Positions 1-5,342 of a DNA stretch of 9,167 nucleotides are shown here, one piece after another; position 1 is the first letter of the stretch, and each line of letters begins with the position of its first letter. The position numbers and the translations under genes were made by a program. The notes below the pieces were generated by a model. The model worked only from the letters and a program-made list of their open reading frames with translations. It did not search any database and was not told the origin of the DNA. This DNA comes from an uncultured Methylobacteriaceae bacterium (lineage in GTDB: Bacteria; Pseudomonadota; Alphaproteobacteria; Rhizobiales; Beijerinckiaceae), in assembly GCA_937872715.1 (NCBI GenBank), contig CALMTJ010000477.1:301-9467 (forward strand). The letters run 5' to 3'.

Positions 1-237
1 GAGCGCCCGGTCGAGCCGCCCTTCGAGCTCGTCCAGCGCGTGGACGAAGACGGCGGCGAACAGCGCCTCCTTGCTGGCGAAGTACCGGTAGAGGGTCGGC
101 TTGCCGATGCCGGCGGCCCTGGCGACGGCATCCATGGAGACGTGCGAGTAGCTGTCCCGGCCGAAGGCGTCCGCCGCGGCCAGGAGGATGCGGTCGCGAC
201 GCTCCTCGCGCCAACGCTCGGCGACCACCGCGTCCAT
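1..237 (-). CDS. TetR/AcrR-family transcriptional regulator, N-terminal part (cut by window edge)
   Basis: Only the first 79 residues lie in the window; the ligand-binding C-terminal domain is beyond position 1. The visible part is a typical TetR DNA-binding domain. A first helix (about residues 11-27, with RDRILLAAADAF) leads into a helix-turn-helix (about 33-53) with VSMDAVARAAG, then IGKPTLYRYF, then SKEALF, the standard TetR signature. The ATG at 237 places the domain at the usual distance from the N-terminus; the Shine-Dalgarno is weak (GGGA about 8 nt upstream). Family members are usually dimeric repressors that control a neighbouring gene and themselves. The gene is divergent from hpf across 162 bp that hold a perfect palindrome, a good candidate for its own operator. 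The ligand and real target cannot be read from this fragment. Confidence 0.9.
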   Translation of the reverse strand, partial: MDAVVAERWREERRDRILLAAADAFGRDSYSHVSMDAVARAAGIGKPTLYRYFASKEALFAAVFVHALDELEGRLDRAL

Positions 238-269
238 TCTACGTCCCGTGGGAGATGATGCCGTGTCCC

Positions 270-287
270 TAGAACTCGGGAGTTCTA
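270..287. promoter_or_regulatory. Perfect 18-bp palindrome, candidate TetR operator
   Basis: TAGAACTC-GG-GAGTTCTA has two perfect 8-bp arms around a 2-bp centre. It lies 33-50 bp upstream of the tetR start, in the gap between tetR and hpf. TetR-family dimers commonly bind such palindromes and repress their own gene. On the minus strand a weak promoter-like pair, TCGACA and TAGGGA separated by 17 bp (within 275-297), would place the palindrome in the spacer; the -10 match is poor. The palindrome is seen directly; the operator role is inferred. Confidence 0.55.
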
Positions 288-399
288 TTGTCGAGTCGCG
301 GATCGTCGCGGGCGCGGGAATGACGACGCCGCCGACCTGGCCTAGTTTGACGGCGACCGGCGCCGGGCAAGCTCCGGGGCGACCGGGTTGGGAGATGTC

Positions 400-978
400 A
401 TGTCGATCAGGATCTCGGGGAAGAATCTCGACATCGGGGACGCCCTGCGGGCTCAGGGCCACGAGCGGGTGCAGAACGCCATCGCCAAATACGCGGAAGG
501 AGGCGGGTCCGGTCACGTGATCGTGTCGCGCGACGGCGCCGGTTTCAGGACGGAATGCGTGGTGAATCTCGGCTCCGGCACGATGCTGGAGGCCTCCGGC
601 ATCGCGGCGGACGCCTATGCGAGCTTCGACCAATCGGCGCTGCGGATCGAGAAGCGTCTCCGGCGGTACAAGCGCAGGCTGAAGGGCAGGCTCGGCGACG
701 GGCGCGGCGTAACGGCGAGCGCGGCCGTCGCCTACGCCATCATCGAGGCGCCGGACGAGGACGAGGTCGAGCCGGAGGAGGAGTATCACCCGGTCGTGAT
801 CGCGGAGACCACGCGCCCGCTGAGCCGCCTCACCGTCAGCGACGCCGTCGTGGAGCTCGACCTGACCGGCGCGCCGGTCGTGGTCTTCCGGCATGCTGGC
901 AACGGGCGGGTGAACGTCGTATATCGACGGCGGGACGGGTCGATCGGCTGGGTCGACCCGCCGACCGAAGACGGTTAG
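400..978 (+). CDS. hpf: Long-form ribosome hibernation promoting factor
   Basis: This 192-aa protein has the two-domain layout of long HPF. Residues 1-100 form the N-terminal S30AE/YfiA domain that sits in the decoding channel of the 30S subunit (starts SIRISGKNLDIGDALR, ends in the basic stretch RLRRYKRRLKGR). An acidic linker follows (about 116-130). The C-terminal dimerisation domain (about 130-188) has the family pattern with SDAVVELDL, VVFRHAGNGRVNVVYRRRDGSIGWVDP-like ending. Long HPFs pair two 70S ribosomes into inactive 100S dimers in stationary phase or starvation. I chose the ATG at 400 because GGAG at 391-394 is 5 nt upstream; a TTG at 388 in the same frame would overlap that site. 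ptsN follows 63 nt downstream on the same strand, a common alphaproteobacterial pairing. Confidence 0.93.
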   Translation: MSIRISGKNLDIGDALRAQGHERVQNAIAKYAEGGGSGHVIVSRDGAGFRTECVVNLGSGTMLEASGIAADAYASFDQSALRIEKRLRRYKRRLKGRLGDGRGVTASAAVAYAIIEAPDEDEVEPEEEYHPVVIAETTRPLSRLTVSDAVVELDLTGAPVVVFRHAGNGRVNVVYRRRDGSIGWVDPPTEDG

Positions 979-1041
979 CCACGCTGGCCGAAAGCTTGCT
1001 TCGACCGGCGTTCCGGCCAGAGCCTATCGAGTCCTTGACCG

Positions 1042-1506
1042 ATGCCAAGTCTGGATTTCCTGACCCCGGAGGCGATCGCCCCCATGCTCCGGGCCAATTC
1101 CAAGAAGCAGGCGCTCCAGGACATCTCGGCCCAGGCCTCGCGGCTTGTCGGCCGGGACGAGCGTGAGATCTTCGACACGCTCCTCCAGCGCGAGCGGCTC
1201 GGCTCGACCGGGATCGGCGAGGGAATCGCCATCCCGCACGGCAAGCTGCCCAAGCTCGCCGGGATGTTCGGGCTGTTCGCCCGCCTCGACCGGCCGATCG
1301 ATTTCGACGCGCTCGACGGCGAGCCGGTCGACATGATGTTCCTGCTGCTCGCCCCCGAGGGCGCCGGGGCGGATCACCTGAAGGCGCTGGCCCGCGTCGC
1401 CCGCATGTTGCGGGAGCCCGGCATCCACGCCCGCATACGGGCGGCCCGGGACGCGAGCGCCCTCTACGCCGTGCTCACCCACGAGGCGGAGCCGCGCGCC
1501 GCCTGA
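1042..1506 (+). CDS. ptsN: Nitrogen-regulatory PTS enzyme IIA (EIIA-Ntr)
   Basis: A 154-aa single-domain PTS EIIA type-2 protein, the normal PtsN length. The phosphorylation site is His66 in IGEGIAIPHGKLP, matching the family motif in which NPr phosphorylates the histidine. Other family landmarks are TLLQRERLGSTGIG (about 46-59), the PIDFDALDGEPVDMMFLLLAP strand region (about 84-105), and DHLKALARVARMLR (about 111-124). PtsN is the terminal phosphoacceptor of the nitrogen PTS (PtsP-PtsO-PtsN). It does not transport sugar but regulates targets such as potassium uptake and stress or nitrogen responses. The start is the ATG at 1042; the Shine-Dalgarno is weak, which fits translation after hpf in one transcript. 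The 3' end is 5 bp from the convergent L,D-transpeptidase. Confidence 0.94.
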   Translation: MPSLDFLTPEAIAPMLRANSKKQALQDISAQASRLVGRDEREIFDTLLQRERLGSTGIGEGIAIPHGKLPKLAGMFGLFARLDRPIDFDALDGEPVDMMFLLLAPEGAGADHLKALARVARMLREPGIHARIRAARDASALYAVLTHEAEPRAA

Positions 1507-1511
1507 ACGGG

Positions 1512-2075
1512 TCAGCGCATCATGAGGACCGGCGTGCCCACCCGGACGCGGCCGTAGAGGTCGACGATGTCGCGGTTGTGCATGCGGATGCAGCCGTAGG
1601 ACGCGTAGCTGCCGATCGACCCCGGCCGGTTGGTGCCGTGGATCGCGATCTCGTCGCGGTCGAGCGTCAGGGCCCGCAGGCCCATCGGGTTGTGGGGGGA
1701 GCCGCCCGGGATGACGTCGGGAAGGCGCGGGTTGTCGCGCTTCACCTCCGCCGGCGGTGTCCAGGCCGGCTCGACATATTTGCCATCGATGCGGGCCCAG
1801 CCAAACCATTGCTTGCCGGGCTTGCCGACCGCCACCGGATAGCTGACCTCCGGCCCGTCACGGCCCATGAGGTAGAGCCTCCGCTCCGACGTCGAGATCA
1901 CGACCGTGCCGGGCCGAACCTCGTCCATGCCCGGGGCGGCCTCCCTGGCCTGCGTCCTCCCGGCCAGGACGACGCACCCGCCGACCACGATCGCCGCCGC
2001 GAGGCGCCGCAGATGCGCGGCGCCGATCCGTCCGGCCCGCCCGCTGGCGGCCCGGCCACTCTGTCCGATGTCCAT
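1512..2075 (-). CDS. L,D-transpeptidase (YkuD/ErfK-YbiS family), periplasmic
   Basis: A 187-aa protein with a short basic N-terminus, a hydrophobic signal or anchor segment (about 23-38), a possible signal peptidase site after TQA (residue 43), and a YkuD catalytic domain (about 56-187). The active-site motif is clear: His146 in IHGTNRPGSIGS, then SYGCIRMHNRD with catalytic Cys162 and Arg164. YkuD enzymes make 3-3 peptidoglycan cross-links or attach proteins to peptidoglycan; which of these applies is not visible. The ATG at 2075 is chosen because AAGGG lies 9 nt upstream and the signal segment follows at the normal distance. The frame stays open upstream without the character of coding sequence. 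VVGGC (residues 30-34) resembles a lipobox only loosely, so a lipoprotein is possible but less likely. Confidence 0.9.
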   Translation of the reverse strand: MDIGQSGRAASGRAGRIGAAHLRRLAAAIVVGGCVVLAGRTQAREAAPGMDEVRPGTVVISTSERRLYLMGRDGPEVSYPVAVGKPGKQWFGWARIDGKYVEPAWTPPAEVKRDNPRLPDVIPGGSPHNPMGLRALTLDRDEIAIHGTNRPGSIGSYASYGCIRMHNRDIVDLYGRVRVGTPVLMMR

Positions 2076-2228
2076 CCCGAGGCCCTTGTTCCCGACCTTC
2101 GGGTGACAATCTGCCGGGCAAAGCTGACCGCCCGGTTGGGAAAGATGCTGTGCGAAGAATGAAGCCGCCCCGTCCGGGGTCGGCCACGCCGTACCGTTAA
2201 GGCTTCGCTGCGGGCGTCGATGCCCGGG

Positions 2229-2256
2229 CGGGCCGGAACGCTCGCGCTCCGGCCCG
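2229..2256. other. GC-rich hairpin in the gap between two divergent genes
   Basis: Perfect 9-bp arms, CGGGCCGGA and TCCGGCCCG, flank a 10-nt loop. The element ends 38 bp before the small membrane protein gene. A smaller hairpin (2164-2184, eight pairs with one bulged T) lies nearby. The gap is flanked by divergent genes, so no upstream transcript needs termination here, and no T-run follows. It may be a leader structure, a protein-binding dyad or a palindromic repeat. I see no convincing -35/-10 pair in 2076-2294. Confidence 0.4.
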
Positions 2257-2294
2257 GTTGAGGCTGGACACGGACAGCCACTCCGGAGGGTGCG

Positions 2295-2474
2295 ATGGAA
2301 GGTATCGGCGGCTACATCTGGTTCGTCGGCCTCGGGGCGGCGCTGATCGTGCTCGCGGCGGCCATGATCTACGCCTCGCGCGGCCGGGCGCGCGGCGGGG
2401 ATCCGAACAATGCCTGGAAACAGGCGGCCGCGGAGAGCGGCCACCCGGAGGTGGCGAAGCCGGACGGGCGCTGA
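2295..2474 (+). CDS. Small single-pass membrane protein, 59 aa
   Basis: A short gene with a strong ribosome binding site: GGAGG at 2285-2289, 5 nt before the ATG. The protein starts MEGIGGYIWFVGLG and has one hydrophobic helix (about residues 7-26, through LIVLAAAMIYA). The positive cluster SRGRARGG follows, so the N-terminus should face the periplasm and the C-terminus the cytoplasm. The tail (33-59) is polar, with AWKQAAAESGHPEVAKPDGR. Third codon positions are almost all G or C, as in neighbouring genes, and the reading frame differs from the other open frames here. I do not recognise a named family. The gene is convergent with the next small gene; 22 bp with a 5-bp stem (2480-2492) separate them. 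Confidence 0.75.
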   Translation: MEGIGGYIWFVGLGAALIVLAAAMIYASRGRARGGDPNNAWKQAAAESGHPEVAKPDGR

Positions 2475-2496
2475 GGCCCCCGGCTACGCCGGCCCG

Positions 2497-2646
2497 TCAC
2501 CCGATCATGTCGAGGACGATCCTGCGGTAATCGTCGCGGGTAAGGCTGGAGGTCTGGGCCTGCCAGGCCGCAAGCATCTTCCCCTTGGCGGGGGCCTCTC
2601 GGTTCTTCATGGTGACGTGTTCTGTCTTGGTCTGCTGAATTTTCAC
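2497..2646 (-). CDS. Small basic protein of unknown function, 49 aa
   Basis: The confident part of this short protein is its C-terminal half: KGKMLAAWQAQTSSLTRDD followed by YRRIVLDMIG, an amphipathic helix-rich stretch with strong G/C third positions. The N-terminal dozen residues (KIQQTKTEHVT) have codons less biased than the rest. I start at the GTG at 2646 because AGGA at 2652-2655 lies 5 nt upstream. The internal ATG at 2610 has no clear ribosome binding site but would begin just where the codon bias becomes strong, so a 37-aa product is possible. There are no cysteines, signal peptide or membrane segment. I do not recognise the family. It is convergent with the small membrane protein gene. 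Confidence 0.55.
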   Translation of the reverse strand: MKIQQTKTEHVTMKNREAPAKGKMLAAWQAQTSSLTRDDYRRIVLDMIG

Positions 2647-2852
2647 GTGTGTCCTGATCATCCGGCTTCTTGGACCGGTCCTCGACGTTTGGGTTGAAGG
2701 CGGTCGCCGGCGGCGCCGCTCGTCGCGGGGACGTTCCGGACGCTCCTCGTGAGGGCATGTCCGCATCCGCGATGACCCGATATGGGCGCGATCCCGGTGG
2801 ATAGCAAGCGCCGGATGGTTGCGTCGACCTGCCCTGAGTCTACCTGTCCGTC
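2647..2852. other. Intergenic region between two small divergent genes, with dyads
   Basis: Neither strand shows a convincing gene here. It should hold the 5' regions of the 49-aa gene (minus) and the zinc-ribbon gene (plus). It contains a 10-bp palindrome, GGACCGGTCC (2672-2681), and an imperfect hairpin at 2737-2763 built from CGGAC/GTCCG, GC/GC and CCT/AGG around a CGTG loop. No clear -35/-10 pair was found. Confidence 0.35.
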
Positions 2853-3101
2853 ATGCCCAAACGCCTGACGGTCCTGTGCCACGATTGCCGCGCCGTGCTC
2901 GGCGCCGACGACCGCGCTCATTACAGCTACCAATGTCATTCCTGCGTGGTGATCGAGCACGAGCGGCTGCGTATCGCCCGGACCGATCCCGGGCACCCGG
3001 AGGCCGAGCACCTGTCGCGCAGCGCCGTCCACCTCGACTGGGCGGGAGGCACCGGCGAGAGGCGCCGCCCCGTCACACGTTCCCGACCGTCTTCAGCCTG
3101 A
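2853..3101 (+). CDS. Small four-cysteine zinc-ribbon-like protein, 82 aa
   Basis: The protein opens MPKRLTVLCHDC and carries two CxxC knuckles, Cys9/Cys12 and Cys28/Cys31, 15 residues apart, the arrangement of a small zinc ribbon. A helical charged stretch follows (VIEHERLRIART, about 33-44). Third codon positions are strongly G/C through about residue 72. The last ten or so codons, which overlap the 3' end of flhA on the other strand by 29 bp, lose this bias. The conserved protein may therefore really end near the overlap, with the tail being drift. No clear Shine-Dalgarno precedes the ATG at 2853, so translation may be weak. Such ribbons bind nucleic acid or protein; the role here is unknown. 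Confidence 0.68.
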   Translation: MPKRLTVLCHDCRAVLGADDRAHYSYQCHSCVVIEHERLRIARTDPGHPEAEHLSRSAVHLDWAGGTGERRRPVTRSRPSSA

Positions 3102-5208
3102 CGCGGGCGTGGATCTCGGCCTGTCCGAGGACGGGCGTCTCGCGCCGGAAGCGCTCGATGATCGAACGGACATAGGGACGGGCGGTCGACGACGTCACCA
3201 GGACCGGCATCTCCCCCATCCGGGCGGCGTCCTCGAACCGCTCACGGATCGCGGTGACGAACTCGCCGAGCCGGGACGGCTGCATGGCGAGGTGGCGCTC
3301 GTCCCCCTGCCCCACGATCGAATCCAGGAAGGCGCTCTCCCAGGCCGGCGTCAGGGTGACGATCGGCAGGTGCCCCCCGGGCGCCGTGTATTGCGCGCAG
3401 ATCTGCCGGGCGAGTCGCATCCGGACATGTTCGGCGATGTCGCGGGGGTTCTTCACGGCCGCGACCACGTCGGCCACACCCTCCAGGATCGTGCCGAGAT
3501 CCCGCACCGAGACGCGCTCGGCAAGCAGGAGCTGGAGGACGCGCTGGATGCCGGTCGTCGAGATCTGCGACGGCACGATCTCGCGCACGAGGTCGCCGTG
3601 CTCCTTCGGCAGCTCCTTCAGGAGCTTCTGCACCTCGACATGCGACAGGAGCTCGGCCGTATGACCCTTGATCACCTCCGTCAGGTGGGTCGAGACCACG
3701 GTCGCGGCATCCACCACCGTGTAGCCGCGCAGCTGCGCCTCGTCCCGGAGCACCGCGTCGATCCAGGTGGCCGGCAGCCCGAAGGTCGGCTCCAGCATGT
3801 GGTGGCCGGGGAGCTGCACCTGCCCTCCCATCGGGTCCATGGCCATGAACAGACCGGGGAAGACCCGGCCCTGCCCGGCCTCGACCTCCTTGACACGAAC
3901 GACGTAGCTGTTCGCCTCGAGCGTGACGTTGTCCAGGATGCGGACGGCCGGCATGACGAAGCCGAGATCGGCCGCGAGCTGGCGACGCAGCGCCTTGATC
4001 TGCTCCGTCAGGCGGTCGTGGCCCTCCTGGCCGTTGACCAGCGGCAGGAGCCCGTAGCCGATCTCGATCTTGAGATCGTCGATCTTCAGCGCCTCCGAGA
4101 TCGGCTCCTCGGCGGGCGCCGCGGCCTTGGCGAGCGGCGCGGCCGCTTCCGTCATCCTGATCTTGCGATTCAGCGTCCAGGCGAGCCAGCCGGCCCCGCC
4201 GGCCAGGAAGGCGAAGGGAAGGATGGGGATGCCGGGCAGGAGCCCGATCGCGGCCATGACGGCGGCGGACATCCCGAGCGCCTTCGGATGATGGGCGAGC
4301 TGGCGGCCGAGCGCGCCCGCCGCGGCGCCGCGCACGCCCGCCTTCGACACGAGAAGTCCGGCCGCGGTCGAGACGATGAGCGCCGGGACCTGGCTGACGA
4401 GCCCGTCGCCGACCGTCAGCAGCGTGTAGCTCTTCCCGGCCTGAGCGAAGGAGAGCCCCATCTGTGCGAGGCCGATCACCATGCCGCCCGCGACGTTGAT
4501 GAAGGTGATGAGAAGCGCCGCGACCGCGTCGCCGCGCACGAACTTGGAGGCGCCGTCCATGGCGCCGTAGAAGGAGGCCTCGTCCTCCAGCCCCTTGCGG
4601 CGCTCGCGGGCGGCCTCCTGGTCGATCAGCCCGGCCGAGAGGTCGGCGTCGATCGCCATTTGCTTGCCCGGCATGGCGTCCAGCGTGAACCTGGCCGCGA
4701 CCTCCGCGATGCGGCCCGAGCCCTTGGTGATGACGACGAAATTCACGATGATCAGGATCGCGAAGACGATCGTGCCGATCACGAAGTTCCCGCTCATCAC
4801 GAACAGGCCGAACGCCTCGATGACGTGCCCGGCCGCGGCCCCGCCCTCGTGGCCATGCGCCAGGATCAGGCGCGTGGAGGCGAGATTCAGGGCGAGCCGG
4901 AACATGGTCGCGATGAGGAGCACGGTCGGGAAGATCGAGAACTCCATCGGGTTCTCGATAAAGAGCGCCGTCATCAGGATCAGCACGGACACGATGATCG
5001 AAACCGCGAGCAGCAGGTCGAGCAGCATCGCCGGCAGGGGGAAGACGAGCACCACCAGGATGCCCATCACGCCGAATGCGAGGAGCAGGTCGGGGCGGCG
5101 CGCCAGCGCCTTCAGGTCGGCCCCGGACGGCAGCGCGAAGGCGCCCGCCGCCGCCACCCGGGCCGGCACGCCTCCCGCGGCCGTCGCGGCCAGCCCCGTC
5201 TCGCTCAT
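3073..5208 (-). CDS. flhA: Flagellar biosynthesis protein FlhA (export gate)
   Basis: A full-length 711-aa FlhA. The N-terminal half has about eight membrane segments (from about 42 to 345, for example LLLAFGVMGILVVLVF, IGTIVFAILIIVNFVVI, ITFINVAGGMVIGLAQM). The conserved cytoplasmic FHIPEP signature lies between them (about 166-226, with ARFTLDAMPGKQMAIDADL and GAMDGASKFVRGDA). The AID-AD acidic site in that loop is thought to couple export to the proton gradient. A linker (about 350-375) leads to the C-terminal cytoplasmic domain (about 376-705), which forms the nonameric ring and docks export substrates and chaperones. The ATG at 5208 matches the usual length. No other flagellar gene is in the window. 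A weak sigma-54-like sequence lies upstream. Its end overlaps the convergent zinc-ribbon gene. Confidence 0.97.
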   Translation of the reverse strand: MSETGLAATAAGGVPARVAAAGAFALPSGADLKALARRPDLLLAFGVMGILVVLVFPLPAMLLDLLLAVSIIVSVLILMTALFIENPMEFSIFPTVLLIATMFRLALNLASTRLILAHGHEGGAAAGHVIEAFGLFVMSGNFVIGTIVFAILIIVNFVVITKGSGRIAEVAARFTLDAMPGKQMAIDADLSAGLIDQEAARERRKGLEDEASFYGAMDGASKFVRGDAVAALLITFINVAGGMVIGLAQMGLSFAQAGKSYTLLTVGDGLVSQVPALIVSTAAGLLVSKAGVRGAAAGALGRQLAHHPKALGMSAAVMAAIGLLPGIPILPFAFLAGGAGWLAWTLNRKIRMTEAAAPLAKAAAPAEEPISEALKIDDLKIEIGYGLLPLVNGQEGHDRLTEQIKALRRQLAADLGFVMPAVRILDNVTLEANSYVVRVKEVEAGQGRVFPGLFMAMDPMGGQVQLPGHHMLEPTFGLPATWIDAVLRDEAQLRGYTVVDAATVVSTHLTEVIKGHTAELLSHVEVQKLLKELPKEHGDLVREIVPSQISTTGIQRVLQLLLAERVSVRDLGTILEGVADVVAAVKNPRDIAEHVRMRLARQICAQYTAPGGHLPIVTLTPAWESAFLDSIVGQGDERHLAMQPSRLGEFVTAIRERFEDAARMGEMPVLVTSSTARPYVRSIIERFRRETPVLGQAEIHARVRLKTVGNV

Positions 5209-5283
5209 GCGCAGCCCGCCCGGTCAGAAGGTGGGCAGGTCTTGCCGGGCGCGTGGTTAGCGGCGGGTTAAGCGCCTGGTTCG

Positions 5284-5299
5284 AGCAGTCTTGAGGCCA
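5284..5299 (-). promoter_or_regulatory. Weak sigma-54-like promoter upstream of flhA
   Basis: Read on the minus strand, TGGCCTCAAGACTGCT has the GG-N10-GC spacing of -24/-12 promoters and keeps TGGC and TGC, but misses several consensus bases. Transcription would start about 65 nt before the flhA ATG. GG-N10-GC is frequent by chance in GC-rich DNA, so this is only a candidate. Confidence 0.15.
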
Positions 5300-5303
5300 G
5301 GGC

Positions 5304-5325
5304 GGCCGGCCGGTACCGTCCGGCC
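5304..5325. other. GC-rich dyad in the leader of the GGT-like gene
   Basis: Arms GGCCGG and CCGGCC enclose the palindrome CGGTACCG (5311-5318), ending 17 bp before the ATG at 5343. It sits where the 5' leader of the GGT-like gene would lie, and that gene shows no clear Shine-Dalgarno. It could be a leader hairpin or a protein-binding site; the evidence is limited to the symmetry. Confidence 0.3.
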
Positions 5326-5342
5326 TCCGCCGGCCCGATCCC

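Noticed and set aside
984..1020. Inverted repeat CTGGCCG/CGGCCAG between hpf and ptsN as a terminator or RNA processing site
   Set aside because: The loop is 23 nt, there is no T-run, and such a repeat is easily found by chance in this composition.
2658..3032. 124-codon minus-strand frame opposite the zinc-ribbon gene
   Set aside because: The plus-strand frame has two CxxC motifs and much stronger third-position G/C bias; the minus frame shows no domain.
3109..5271. Very long plus-strand open frame (720 codons) opposite flhA
   Set aside because: It is the antisense shadow of flhA in GC-rich DNA; its product is rich in Arg, Gly, Asp and His without any domain, while the minus strand encodes an unmistakable FlhA.
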